64,000 nt of DNA, taken from an uncultured Paracoccaceae bacterium. Lineage in GTDB: Bacteria > Pseudomonadota > Alphaproteobacteria > Rhodobacterales > Rhodobacteraceae. The translations under genes and the position numbers were made by a program. Positions within the stretch are counted from its first letter, which is position 1. Each line of letters begins with the position of its first letter. Below the pieces are notes generated by a model. It ran no database searches. It had not been told where the DNA came from and saw only the letters and a list, made by a program, of their open reading frames with translations. The stretch covers positions 1,116,001 to 1,180,000 of the forward strand of contig CATOSB010000002.1 in NCBI GenBank assembly GCA_951812305.1, given 5' to 3'. Of the stretch, positions 25,224 through 34,515 are shown piece after piece.

Positions 25224-27395
25224 ATGGGTCAAGTGCGAAATAACGTTGCGACCGTTCTGGTTGCTGCGCTGGGTATTTGCCTTGCGACCGTCGCACTCGC
25301 CGAACCGCTGGATACCAGCTTGCGCCCCGCGCCGCGCCCGGGTGAGGAACCGCCGGCGGAGGCAACGCTGGTCGAAGTGGTCGAGACTGTTGCAGTGATC
25401 AATTCTGGTGAGTCCGCCGATGTGGCAATGGTTGTCGCGGAGCCTGCCGAGGCCGCACCAGAAGAAGAAAGCCCCTACCTGCTGGATGTCTCGCGCCTGC
25501 CCAAACCGCGCCCTGCAACGCTGATCAAGGGCCACGAATTCCGGCTGGCATTGGCGGCGGCGCGACAAGGCCGTTGGGGGGCGGCGAAGGCGCTGGCGCT
25601 GGCAGACAGCAAAGTCGCAGGCGATGTGATCGAATGGCAGCGCCTGCGCGGGGGACTCGGAACGTTTGAGCAGTACCGCACGTTTTTGTCCCTGAACGGC
25701 GACTGGCCGGGTCTGAAACTGTTGCGTCGCAAGGGCGAGGCATCGATTGCCGAGGATGAGTTCCCGCGCGAGGTCATCGCTTATTTCGAACCGCAGCCGC
25801 CGCAGACCGGCACTGGTGCTTTGCGGCTGGCCATCTCGCATGGGCGCAACGGAAATTTCGCCCGTTCGCGCGCCGTTCTGATCGACACGTGGCGGACGAT
25901 GAAAATGTCGGGCGAGGAGGAAACCGAATTCCTGGCGCGTTATTCCGAGGCGCTGGCACCATATCACGCGGCGCGCCTGTCAGATGCCTTGTGGCGCGAG
26001 GATCGCGACGGTGCGCGTCGCATGAAGGGGCGCGTCGCGAAGGCGGCAGTCCAAATGGCAGATGTACGGCTGGCCTTTCAGACCAGGGCCTCGGCGGCAG
26101 AGGCGCTATGGAAAGAGCTGCCGGACGTCTTAAAGAACGACGGTGGCGTGGCGCGCGACCGGATGCAATGGCTTGTCGCCAAGAAACGGCGTGACGATGC
26201 GGCGTCACTGATCATCAAGCAAAGCACCAGCGCAGCATCGCTGGGCAGTCCGGGGGCTTGGGCAAAATGGCGGCGTAATTTGGCGCGCCAGGAAATGCGC
26301 GCAGGCAATCACAAACGCGCCTATGCGCTGGCCAGCAATCACTTTCTGGAATCAGGCTCTGATTACGCCGATCTGGAATGGCTTTCGGGCTATATCGCTC
26401 TGCGGTTCCTGAACCGTCCTGCCGACGCGCTGACCCATTTCCGGCATTTTAGCCCGGCGGTCTTCACGCCCATTTCGCTGGCCCGCGCCGGGTACTGGGA
26501 GGGCCGCGCGCTGGAAGCGATGGGTGAAACTGACGCGGCCAACCGGCTATATGCCCGGGCTGCGAAATATCAGACGAGCTTCTATGGCCTGTTGGCGGCG
26601 GAAAAGATCGGGGCAGAAATGGACCCGGCGATGACGGGCAAAGGACCGGTCGGCGATTGGAAGACAGCGAGTTTTGCCAATTCCTCGGTGCTGAAGGCCG
26701 CTGGCCTTTTCCACAAGGCAGGCCAGCAGTATGAGGTCACGCGGTTCCTTCGCCACCTCGCCGAAATCACGCCAAAGCACGAGCTGATCGCATTGGGCGA
26801 CTACACACTGTCGCTGAAAGACCCTTACATCGCCGTGCGTGTCGGCAAACAGATCGCCAATGAAGGTGTCGTTGCGCATCGCGTATATTACCCGCTGACC
26901 CCGATTGGTGAGGGAACGCTGCCGGTCGAAGAGGCGCTTGCGCTCGCCATCGCGCGCCGTGAAAGCGAATTTTTCACAAACGCCGTAAGCGGCGCAGGCG
27001 CACGGGGGTTGATGCAGCTGATGCCGGGAACTGCGCAGGACATGGCGAAAGCTGTCGGCGTCGATTATTCGCGCGCGCGGCTGAACAGTGACCCGGTTTA
27101 CAACGCGACGCTGGGCAGCGCCTATCTGGCCTATCTGATCGGAGAATTCGGCAACAACATCACGCTGGTATCCGTGGGATATAATGCCGGGCCGCACCGA
27201 TCACGTCGCTGGACGGATTTGAATGGCGACCCCCGCAGTTCGGCTGTGGATGTGGTGGATTGGATTGAGCACATCCCCTTTGACGAGACGCGGAACTACG
27301 TGATGCGCGTGGCCGAAAGCCTGCCGGTCTATCGCGCGCGGCTGACGGGTCAGACCGCGCCGATCCGGATTACGGAAGAGTTGAAGGGGCGGTAA
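25224..27395 (+). CDS. Soluble lytic murein transglycosylase
   Basis: About 723 aa from ATG 25224; a GTG at 25233 would start directly at the signal peptide (RNNVATVLVAALGICLATVALA). After a Pro/Glu-rich linker comes a long superhelical U/L-domain-like region. The C-terminal SLT domain has catalytic Glu in ARRESEF (~580), then GARGLMQLMPGTAQDMA and VSVGYNAGPHRSRRW. It cleaves peptidoglycan to 1,6-anhydromuropeptides in the periplasm. Length is somewhat above E. coli Slt70. Confidence 0.93.
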   Translation: MGQVRNNVATVLVAALGICLATVALAEPLDTSLRPAPRPGEEPPAEATLVEVVETVAVINSGESADVAMVVAEPAEAAPEEESPYLLDVSRLPKPRPATLIKGHEFRLALAAARQGRWGAAKALALADSKVAGDVIEWQRLRGGLGTFEQYRTFLSLNGDWPGLKLLRRKGEASIAEDEFPREVIAYFEPQPPQTGTGALRLAISHGRNGNFARSRAVLIDTWRTMKMSGEEETEFLARYSEALAPYHAARLSDALWREDRDGARRMKGRVAKAAVQMADVRLAFQTRASAAEALWKELPDVLKNDGGVARDRMQWLVAKKRRDDAASLIIKQSTSAASLGSPGAWAKWRRNLARQEMRAGNHKRAYALASNHFLESGSDYADLEWLSGYIALRFLNRPADALTHFRHFSPAVFTPISLARAGYWEGRALEAMGETDAANRLYARAAKYQTSFYGLLAAEKIGAEMDPAMTGKGPVGDWKTASFANSSVLKAAGLFHKAGQQYEVTRFLRHLAEITPKHELIALGDYTLSLKDPYIAVRVGKQIANEGVVAHRVYYPLTPIGEGTLPVEEALALAIARRESEFFTNAVSGAGARGLMQLMPGTAQDMAKAVGVDYSRARLNSDPVYNATLGSAYLAYLIGEFGNNITLVSVGYNAGPHRSRRWTDLNGDPRSSAVDVVDWIEHIPFDETRNYVMRVAESLPVYRARLTGQTAPIRITEELKGR

Positions 27396-27554
27396 GACTT
27401 CGAGAATAAGCGCGGCGCCCGCGGCTTGATTCCGCGCGAAGGGCGTAAGTTTGCATAGTCGGCCTCGGGTCGAGCGCCGCCACCAACCGGCAGGCAATCG
27501 CGTGCCGTATTTTCGGCAGGCGGATGATACGCTTGACGTGAACCTGACCAACCG

Positions 27555-27947
27555 TCACGCCGGAACCGACACTTCAACCAAATTCCCATCCGGGTCGCGC
27601 AGATAGATTGACGTGATCGGCCCTGTCGCCCCGGTGCGCAGTACCGGCCCCAGTTCGACCCTGACACCCATCACCGCAAGATGCGCCAACCAATCCTCAA
27701 TCACGCCCTCGCTCAGAAAGCACAAATCCCCGGATCCTGCCGTCGCTCGTGCCGCCTTGGGTTCAAACTCCGCCCCGGTTTCATGCAGGTTGATCTTCTG
27801 CGCTCCGAATTTCAGCGCATGGCGACGGGTGCCATCGGCACCTTCGAATACCTCTGGCTCCATCCCCAGAACATCGCCGTAGAACGCAATTGTCGCGGTG
27901 ATGTCCCGCGCCGTCAGCACCAGATGATCAAGAGCTTTGACACGCAT
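27555..27947 (-). CDS. VOC family protein
   Basis: 130 aa, start ATG 27947 (MRVKALDHLVLTARDITATI). It has the VOC double fold: first metal His in LDHLVLT, Glu/His region INLHETGAEFEP and C-terminal YLRDPDGNLVEVSV. It resembles small glyoxalase-like proteins such as the YaeR/virulence-protein group; substrate unknown. It is divergent from the HTD2 gene with only 40 bp between starts. The preceding 160 bp has no gene. Confidence 0.82.
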   Translation of the reverse strand: MRVKALDHLVLTARDITATIAFYGDVLGMEPEVFEGADGTRRHALKFGAQKINLHETGAEFEPKAARATAGSGDLCFLSEGVIEDWLAHLAVMGVRVELGPVLRTGATGPITSIYLRDPDGNLVEVSVPA

Positions 27948-27987
27948 CGAATTGCCCTTCTCCGCATACATTCTTAATCTCTTGAAC

Positions 27988-28794
27988 ATGCATCCTTCCA
28001 TCGGCAAGACGCAAACCATCACCGACCAGCTTGACCCCGCCCGCACCGCGGCGATGCAGGCGACACTTGGTCTTGATGGTGCACCACCCGCGAGTGGCGA
28101 TGCGCTACCGCCGTTCTGGCATCACATCTATTTCTGGGACCCGCAGCCGCCGGAACGGCTCGGCCCAGACAGCCATCCGAAAACCGGCACCGGCCTGATC
28201 CCAAATCTCGGGCTGCCGCAACGCATGTGGGCCGGTGGCGCGCTGAATTTTCACGCGCCACTTTTGATCGGAACAGTCGCGGAAAAGGTGACGAGGGTGG
28301 AGGATGTTCAGATCAAGCAGGGGCGCACCGGGCGGCTCGGCTTTGTGAGCCTGATCCACGAACTTCGCCAAAATGGCGCGCTTTGTGTGGCCGAGCGGCA
28401 GGACATCGTCTATCGCGAACCGCCCGATGCGCGCAGTTCCATAGAGCCACCAACTGCACGGACTGATGAAACCACCAGCAATACCGTGCGGTTCGATACC
28501 ACACTGCTATTTCGCTATTCCGCGCTCACCTTCAATGGCCATCGCATTCACTATGATCTCGATTATTGCCTGAATGTTGAAGGTTACACCGGGCTCGTCG
28601 TGCATGGCCCGCTGTTGGCACAACGGTTGATTGCACTGGCGGCGCAGCATATGGGCCCACTCACACGGTTCGAATTTCGCGCCACCTCGGCATTGATGCA
28701 CCACGAAGCGGCAGATATCTGCTTTTCTGATAGTGGCGATCTTTGGGTGCGCGCACCCGATGGGCGTTTGTGCATGGAAGCAAGTGCAGGGTAA
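27988..28794 (+). CDS. HTD2/MaoC-type acyl-CoA hydratase (mesaconyl-C4-CoA hydratase-like)
   Basis: 268 aa double-hotdog protein. The N-terminal FAS1-like dehydratase domain has WAGGALNFHAPLLIGT. The C-terminal MaoC-like half has NGHRIHYDLDYCLNVEGYTGLVVHGPLLAQ, where HYD and HGP are hydratase-2-type catalytic positions. It is most like the mesaconyl-C4-CoA/itaconyl-CoA hydratases of alphaproteobacteria. No other genes of methylaspartate, itaconate or 3-hydroxypropionate routes are adjacent, so the substrate is open. Start ATG 27988. Confidence 0.75.
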   Translation: MHPSIGKTQTITDQLDPARTAAMQATLGLDGAPPASGDALPPFWHHIYFWDPQPPERLGPDSHPKTGTGLIPNLGLPQRMWAGGALNFHAPLLIGTVAEKVTRVEDVQIKQGRTGRLGFVSLIHELRQNGALCVAERQDIVYREPPDARSSIEPPTARTDETTSNTVRFDTTLLFRYSALTFNGHRIHYDLDYCLNVEGYTGLVVHGPLLAQRLIALAAQHMGPLTRFEFRATSALMHHEAADICFSDSGDLWVRAPDGRLCMEASAG

Positions 28795-29141
28795 ATTCAG
28801 GATTTGTTAACCGGGCCGCGCGGTTGCCTTACGCCGCCTTAACCAAGTCAGCCTATAACCCCGCGCCGTAGCTACGAACCCGGGGTTGGTCCGGCAACCG
28901 GCCCCAACTTCATTCGGTTCCCATTGCCCTCGCCTTAAAACGGCCAACGGGTATTGGGACAGTCAAAAACGACAAGCGGGCCGTGACAAGCGGTCCGGAC
29001 ATCGGGGTAGCGTCCCCGGAATGGAATTCGGCGGTACCGCCATCTTCATGTTCGAAGATCAGGGAAAGCCATGAGCGACCAGGAAGAGCGAACCGGACGG
29101 TCAGCCCAAGAATTGGAGCGGGCACAATGGCGCGCGATTGC
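28795..29141. other. Gene-free stretch after the HTD2 gene
   Basis: 347 bp between the HTD2 stop and repeat copy E. Short frames on both strands lack ribosome-binding sites and family resemblance. I see no tRNA, no clear hairpin terminator and no IS end. It may be a decayed coding remnant, but nothing supports a specific call. Confidence 0.5.
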
Positions 29142-29209
29142 CGCGCGGAATCAAGGCCCTTGGGCCGCCGCGCATCGACGGGCCGTCCGCTGGCCCGGCG
29201 ATTGGGTAA
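29142..29209 (+). repeat. ~160-bp repeat copy E, left half (split by ISAzo13)
   Basis: It starts cgcgcggaatcaaggccc as in copy D and runs to ggcgattgggtaa, where the ISAzo13 left end begins. The missing right part continues at 30552. The taa at 29207-29209 is repeated at 30549-30551. Confidence 0.75.
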
Positions 29210-30548
29210 GGAGACACGCAACAATAAGTGAATCGCAAACCTTTGCCGCTGCGACGGTTTGACTCTGGTCCGCACGATTCTCATGCCGTTCTCAATATGG
29301 TAATCGATAATCATGGTAGAGCGAGAACAAATTCAGGAGCGATGGGAAGTTTTTGGTTCGAAGCTTGGCGAACGAGGTCGGCGTTTGTTTGCTGCCGCAG
29401 AAGCCCGAGCGGCGGGGCGTGGCGGTCTTGCGGCAGTTGCGGAGATCACTGGCCTCGCACGTTCCACCATCGGGCGAGGCATCAATGATCTTGATACTCC
29501 AGGTCCAGGCAATGGCCGCGTGCGCCGCAAGGGTGGAGGGCGACGCGAGGTCGCCGACCTTGATACGACGCTGGTGTCCGACTTGCAGCGTCTCGCCGAG
29601 CCAGCGACGATGGGTGATCCTATACGTCCGCTTAAATGGGTGTCGAAGAGCCCGGCAAAGCTGGCAGCGGCACTGTGTGCTGCAGGCCATACTATATGTG
29701 CCAATACTGTCGCCAGGTTGCTGGAAACAAAGTTGGAATATTCGCGGCAGGTCAATCGCAAAACGCACGATGGCACCAACCACCCTGATCGCGACGCGCA
29801 GTTTGAGCATATTAACGCCAGGGTATTGGACGCGCAGGCGGCTGGGCAGCCTGTCATCTCGGTCGACACCAAAAAGAAGGAGTTGATCGGAAACTACCGC
29901 AACGATGGCAGCGACTACCGGCCAAAAGGCGACCCCCGCTGCGTTAACATACATGATTTCCCCGACAAGGAGCTCGGCAAGGTGGTGCCCTACGGTGTCT
30001 ACGACGTTGGCACCAATACTGGCTGGGTTAGCGTGGGCGTCACCGCTGACACTGCTTCATTCGCCGTCAACTCTATCCGTACCTGGCAGAAGCGCATGGG
30101 CCAGCAGCGCCATCCTGGCATGCGCGAGCTGACAATAACTGCTGACTGCGGCGGATCGAACGGTGCGCGCGTCCGGTTATGGAAGGTAGAACTGCAGAGG
30201 TTTGCTGACGAAACCGACCTTGTCTTGCACGTCCATCACTATCCGCCCGGCACATCCAAGTGGAACCTCATCGAGCATCGGATGTTTTGCCACATCACAC
30301 AGAACTGGCGCGGACGGCCGCTGTCCAGCCGTATGGCAGTCGTCGAGTTGATCGGGGCGACGACGACGAACGCTGGGCTGAAAGTAGAATGCGCACTTGA
30401 CGAAAGTATTTACGAGAAGGGTGTTAAGGTCACCAAAGCTGAAATGGATAGCCTCGTCATCGAAGGGAATGCATTCCACCCAGAATGGAACTACACAATC
30501 ACACCACGCCGCCGCCACCAAACGTAGTACTTATTCTTGCGTGTCTCC
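29210..30548 (+). mobile_element. ISAzo13-family insertion sequence, complete
   Basis: 1339 bp bounded by 20-bp terminal inverted repeats, ggagacacgcaacaataagt at the left and ggagacacgcaagaataagt (reverse complement) at the right, with 19 of 20 identical. A 3-bp taa flanks both sides and is a plausible target duplication. It carries one intact transposase gene and looks recent. It is inserted inside repeat copy E. Confidence 0.88.
29313..30527 (+). CDS. ISAzo13 family transposase
   Basis: 404 aa. An N-terminal helix-turn-helix region (GGLAAVAEITGLARSTIGRGI) is followed by the family-specific catalytic segment: VISVDTKKKELIGNY, ITADCGGSNGARVRLWK and HHYPPGTSKWNLIEHRMFCH. This matches the DDE domain of Rhodopirellula-type/ISAzo13 transposases. 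It starts ATG 29313. The gene fills the IS, is uninterrupted and is probably functional. Confidence 0.92.
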   Translation: MVEREQIQERWEVFGSKLGERGRRLFAAAEARAAGRGGLAAVAEITGLARSTIGRGINDLDTPGPGNGRVRRKGGGRREVADLDTTLVSDLQRLAEPATMGDPIRPLKWVSKSPAKLAAALCAAGHTICANTVARLLETKLEYSRQVNRKTHDGTNHPDRDAQFEHINARVLDAQAAGQPVISVDTKKKELIGNYRNDGSDYRPKGDPRCVNIHDFPDKELGKVVPYGVYDVGTNTGWVSVGVTADTASFAVNSIRTWQKRMGQQRHPGMRELTITADCGGSNGARVRLWKVELQRFADETDLVLHVHHYPPGTSKWNLIEHRMFCHITQNWRGRPLSSRMAVVELIGATTTNAGLKVECALDESIYEKGVKVTKAEMDSLVIEGNAFHPEWNYTITPRRRHQT

Positions 30549-30551
30549 TAA

Positions 30552-30644
30552 GGCGCGCGCTGCGTTTTGAACTATTTCGGAATTCGCGAGATTAAGTGGC
30601 CGGCACGAGCGCCTGCTCGCCGTGCCACGGCCCGTCGTCGCGCG
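30552..30644 (+). repeat. ~160-bp repeat copy E, right half (split by ISAzo13)
   Basis: It continues the repeat after the IS with ggcgcgcgctgcgttttgaa, then ttcggaattcgcgag and gccacggcccgtcgtcgcgcg. Joined to the left half it gives 161 bp, one base shorter than copy D, and aligns with D throughout. Confidence 0.72.
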
Positions 30645-30758
30645 TCTTTGCACTGGCATCGCTATGTGACTACTTTGAGCCGGTCTTCACACGAATACCG
30701 GCGGCTTCAGCGGATAGAGTTCTGCCGCGACGATTACACGAGCCAGCCCGCCCTCCCA

Positions 30759-31798
30759 TCAAAAATTGTCCTCAATCCGAAACCCATCTGGCACCAGGTC
30801 AACATCCTTAAGAACCAGATCCGCCATAACGTCCGCCACTTTCGGCGCCATGCCGAAGCCGATCTTGAACCCGCCATTGGCGATGAATTGGCCGGCGCGC
30901 CCGGGTAACGGCCCAAGGATCGGCGCGCGGGAGCGCGCCCTTGGCCGCACCCCGGCCCAGCGGGTGACCACTTCCGCATTTCTTATTGCGGGCAGAACTC
31001 GCCGCGCCCGCACCCAAAGCGCGTCAAGCTCCTCATCAACAGCGTCTGACGCATCAAATCCCGTTCACTGGTTGAGCCTATGGCCAGCGTACCGTCCTCG
31101 TGCGGTACGAAATGAATGCCGTCCGCAAAAACCTGCGGATGATCGCGCGCGTCCCATCGAATGGCAAGCGCCTGCCCCTTGACCCCGTTTCCCGGCGAAC
31201 GCTGTCCGGCCTCGAAGGGTGCGAGCAACCCCTCATACCCGGTTGCCCAGACGACCAAACCCGACGGTTCGGCCTCGCCAATAATAATCTCGCCGCCCTT
31301 TGCCTGCAAAGCTGCGGCAAGCGCTGTGGTGGCCATGCGAGGATGGATGCGTGCAGACAGCGTGTCGTGAATCAGATGTCCGGTTGCGGATTCGGGAGCG
31401 AGCCTCAAGTCCTTCACTGGGACAACCTGCCACTCAGCTTCGCCGTTCCAGTGCCTTCTCGCGCCTTCAATGCGGCCCGTTGCCAGATCAAGCGCGCGCT
31501 CGGAATCAATCGCCTGCACCCGCCCGGTTCTGGCATAGCCCGTTACCAATCCCGACGCTTCTTCCACCTCGCGCCAGAATCCTTCCGCCATCAACAAGCT
31601 TTCAAACTGAAACTGTTTCTTGGCGTTCCAGTTTTCCGGTGTGTGCGGTGCCAACGCACCGACAATCCCACCCGAGGCACCGGCGCCGATGCCACGCATT
31701 TCGATCACCCGCACCCGCGCGCCACGTTGCAGGCAGGCCCAGGCCACCGACAGGCCGAAAACCCCGGCCCCCATCACCGTGACATCAGGCGTTGCCAA
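30759..31798 (-). pseudogene. FAD-dependent oxidoreductase (DAO family), single-base frameshift
   Basis: The first frame (31798 to 30983) has the dinucleotide motif VTVMGAGVFGLSVAWACLQRG and FAD contacts GAGASGGIVGALAPH. The second (ending 30759) carries the C-terminal part with RSRAPILGPLPGRAGQFIAN and GGFKIGFGMAPKVADVMADL. One added base in the short A/T run at 31056-31058 joins them into a 346-aa protein of normal ThiO/glycine-oxidase length. It is divergent from mnmD with 52 bp between. In gammaproteobacterial MnmC a related oxidoreductase is fused to the MnmD-like methyltransferase, so this may be the detached partner; that is inference. Confidence 0.8.
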
Positions 31799-31850
31799 TC
31801 CTGTGCTCCTTCACCATTGTCGCGCTGATTTTGACCTATGCGGCACGGCC

Positions 31851-32519
31851 ATGAACGGCAAGGAAAAGGCAGAACTTGACTGGAATGGCCGCACGCCCGT
31901 TTCGCGGCGGTTTGATGATCCCTATTTTTCGCTAGAAAATGGGTTGGCCGAAACCAAGCACGTGTTTCTGGACGGCAATGATCTGCCCGCGCGGTTTGCG
32001 CCGGGGTTTCATATTGCCGAACTGGGCTTTGGCACCGGGTTGAATGCGCTGGCCGCGTGGCGCTGCTGGCTTGATGCCGGGCAAACCGGACGGCTGCGAT
32101 TCACGAGTTTTGAGAGCTTCCCTATGGCCGCGACCGACATGGCCCGGGCGCTGGAACCGTTTGAAGACCTCGCGGATCTGGTAACCCAGCTGACCGACGC
32201 ATGGGCGCAGGGCCCAAGCCTGACAACGGACACGATTGAACTTACCGTTGTCCTCGGCGACGCCCGCCGCACGCTGGCGCAATGGGACGGCACGGCGGAT
32301 GCGTGGTTTCTCGATGGCTTTGCGCCCGCGCAAAATCCCGAGATGTGGGAAGAAGGCGTCCTGTCAAACGTCGCGCGCTGCACCGCGCCGCGCGGAACAT
32401 TTGCCACATACACCGCCGCCGGTGCCGTGCGCCGTGGATTGGAAACTGCCGGTTTTGAGGTCACCCGCCGCCCAGGATACGGGCGCAAACGCCATATGAG
32501 CGTTGGGCAATTGCCGTGA
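31851..32519 (+). CDS. mnmD: tRNA (mnm5s2U34)-methyltransferase MnmD
   Basis: 222 aa, equal to the N-terminal domain of E. coli MnmC. It methylates nm5s2U at the wobble position of tRNA using SAM. It starts MNGKEKAELDWNGRTPVSRR. The substrate loop FDDPYFSLENGLAETKHVFL, the SAM motif IAELGFGTGLNAL and the catalytic WFLDGFAPAQNPEMW are intact. Its end overlaps the EamA gene by GTGA. Confidence 0.9.
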   Translation: MNGKEKAELDWNGRTPVSRRFDDPYFSLENGLAETKHVFLDGNDLPARFAPGFHIAELGFGTGLNALAAWRCWLDAGQTGRLRFTSFESFPMAATDMARALEPFEDLADLVTQLTDAWAQGPSLTTDTIELTVVLGDARRTLAQWDGTADAWFLDGFAPAQNPEMWEEGVLSNVARCTAPRGTFATYTAAGAVRRGLETAGFEVTRRPGYGRKRHMSVGQLP

Positions 32520-33391
32520 GAGAGCAGAACACCTCAACCGGCATTGCATTCATGGTCACCGCGATGATGATTTTCGCGATGCAGGATGGCATCTCTGCCC
32601 ATCTGGCGCGCGAATATAACGTCTTCATGGTGGTGATGGTCCGGTACTGGTTCTTTGCGTTCTTCGCGATGGCGATTGCGTCTCGAATCGGCGGTGGAAT
32701 TCGAGCCACGTCACGCACCGATCAGCGGTTTCTGCAAATTTCGCGCGGCGTTCTGCTGGCCGCCGAGATCCTTGTCATGGTCGCCGCATTCACGCTGTTG
32801 GGGCTGGTGGAAAGCATTGCGGTTTTTGCCAGTTATCCGCTGATCGTCGTCGCGTTGTCTGGACCGTTGTTGCGCGAGCATGTCGGGCCGTGGCGGTGGG
32901 TGGCAATCTGTATCGGGTTCGTCGGCGTGCTGCTGATCCTGCAACCGGGGTTTGGCGTCTTTTCCCCGCTCGCGCTGATCCCTTTATTGTCGGCGGTGAT
33001 GTTTGCGTTCTATGCGCTGCTGACCCGTTACGCATCGGCCAAGGACGCAGCCCTGACCAGCCTGTTCTGGACGGCGGTTGCGGGGGCCGTGTTCCTGACG
33101 CCAACCGGCCTTTGGTTTTGGGAGGCGATGAGCGCGGGCGACTGGGTCTGGATGGGTGCGTTATGTGTGACCGGGGCGACAGGACATTTCATGCTGATCC
33201 AGGCTTATGAGCGCGCCGAGGCCAGCGCCATTCAGCCGCTGAGTTACCTGCACATGGTTTTTGCCTCCGTCATCGGCGTTGTGGTTTTCGCCGAAGTCCT
33301 GCGCAGCAATGTTTTGTGGGGCAGTGTGCTGATCATCGCGGCTGGATTGTTCACGATCTGGCGGGAACGGACGCGGGCGAAGGAAAGTTGA
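32516..33391 (+). CDS. EamA/DMT family transporter
   Basis: 291 aa with ten predicted membrane helices in two EamA repeats (approx. 10-30, 40-58, 75-95, 100-118, 125-142, 150-170, 180-200, 210-228, 240-258 and 262-282). The start is the GTG overlapping the mnmD stop, so it is translationally coupled. It is probably an inner-membrane exporter of metabolites or amino acids; substrate not deducible. It ends just before repeat A2. Confidence 0.88.
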   Translation: MREQNTSTGIAFMVTAMMIFAMQDGISAHLAREYNVFMVVMVRYWFFAFFAMAIASRIGGGIRATSRTDQRFLQISRGVLLAAEILVMVAAFTLLGLVESIAVFASYPLIVVALSGPLLREHVGPWRWVAICIGFVGVLLILQPGFGVFSPLALIPLLSAVMFAFYALLTRYASAKDAALTSLFWTAVAGAVFLTPTGLWFWEAMSAGDWVWMGALCVTGATGHFMLIQAYERAEASAIQPLSYLHMVFASVIGVVVFAEVLRSNVLWGSVLIIAAGLFTIWRERTRAKES

Positions 33392-33417
33392 GGCGGACTT
33401 TTGACCGGATGAGTTTG

Positions 33418-33583
33418 CCGGGTTAACAGCACCGCAGGTGCCCCGGCCATCGCCTGCCCGTCCCCACGGGCTGGCGATTTGGTGAGGCTGGCCGCAAGCC
33501 ATAGATTTCGCACGGACTTGGATGGCATAAAGCGCTGCCTTTGAGATGTTGCATCGCCACCCCACGGGCAGGCGCTGGCCGCC
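33418..33583 (+). repeat. ~160-bp intergenic palindromic repeat, copy A2
   Basis: 166 bp from ccgggttaacagc to ggcgctggccgcc. It is the cleanest type-A copy: left hairpin atcgcctgcccgt / acgggctggcgat with one mismatch, then cacggacttggatgg-cataaagcgctgcct and the closing arm. It nearly fills the 212-bp convergent gap between the EamA and LOG-family genes. Confidence 0.78.
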
Positions 33584-33603
33584 CGAGAGGTTGCGCTTTG
33601 TTC

Positions 33604-34416
33604 TTAATCCTCCCAGTTATCGATCACCTCAACCGCTTCTTCCGCCGTCTCAACGAACTTGAACAGGTGCAGGTCCTCATCCGAAATCGTGCCCGCATCG
33701 GCCAGCGTGTCCCAGTTGATGATCGAGCGCCAGAATGCCTCTCCAAACAAAAGAAACGGTATCCTGTTCATGCGGCCCGTCTGGATCAGCGTCAGCGCCT
33801 CGAACAGTTCATCGAGCGTGCCAAACCCGCCCGGAAAGACAGCAACAGCGCGAGCGCGCAGCAGGAAATGCATCTTGCGGATCGCGAAATAGTGGAAGTT
33901 GAAGCACAATTCCGGCGTGACATAGGTGTTTGGCGCCTGTTCATGCGGCAGCACGATGTTGAGGCCGATGGACTTGCCGCCGGCATCGACGGCACCGCGA
34001 TTGCCTGCTTCCATCACGCCGGGGCCGCCGCCGGTGACGACGACATTTTCCTTGCCAGCGGACCCGTTGCTGCGCGTGGTCAGGAGTTCGGCAAAGCGGC
34101 GGGCCTCTTCGTAATACTTCGACAGGCCCGACAGCGTTTTCGTGCGCGCGGTGTCTTTCTTCGCGGGTTCGGGAATGCGTGCGCCGCCGAACAAGACCAC
34201 GGTGGATTCGATCCCTGCCTCTTCCAGCGCCATCTGCGGCTTCAGCAACTCCAGTTGCAACCGCACTGGACGCAACTCATCCCGGCACAGAAAGTCATTG
34301 TCCGAAAACGCCAGCCGATAGGCCGGGTGGCGGGTTTGCGGGGTATCGGGAACCTCAGAACAGGCCTCGATATCGGCGCGGGCGTCGGGAAACGGGTCGC
34401 GGCGTTCGTGTTTCAT
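33604..34416 (-). CDS. TIGR00730/LOG family Rossmann-fold protein
   Basis: 270 aa. Start ATG 34416 with ggaggatt upstream; longer in-frame extension rejected. LOG-family motifs are [41 protein letters not shown] and the C-terminal helix. Members are nucleotide 5'-monophosphate phosphoribohydrolases (PpnN- or LOG-type), releasing base from AMP/GMP or cytokinin nucleotides. The ~70-residue N-terminal extension is that of the longer bacterial subgroup. It is divergent from dapD. Confidence 0.85.
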   Translation of the reverse strand: MKHERRDPFPDARADIEACSEVPDTPQTRHPAYRLAFSDNDFLCRDELRPVRLQLELLKPQMALEEAGIESTVVLFGGARIPEPAKKDTARTKTLSGLSKYYEEARRFAELLTTRSNGSAGKENVVVTGGGPGVMEAGNRGAVDAGGKSIGLNIVLPHEQAPNTYVTPELCFNFHYFAIRKMHFLLRARAVAVFPGGFGTLDELFEALTLIQTGRMNRIPFLLFGEAFWRSIINWDTLADAGTISDEDLHLFKFVETAEEAVEVIDNWED

Positions 34417-34515
34417 CTTAATCCTCCCAAATTCGACGCATTGCGCCTGATCATTCCAGCCTCTATAGCCCGTGCGCAACCACGATGCGACAGTGGAAAT
34501 CCCGGGGGAAAGAAC

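Noticed and set aside
33161..33565. 134-codon minus frame with SPWGRAGDGRGT-like sequence
   Set aside because: It is translated from repeat copy A2; similar pseudo-proteins arise from the other copies.
33541..34515. 325-codon N-terminal extension of DapD
   Set aside because: It runs antisense through the LOG-family gene and repeat A2. DapD with the normal length and N-terminus starts at 34516.
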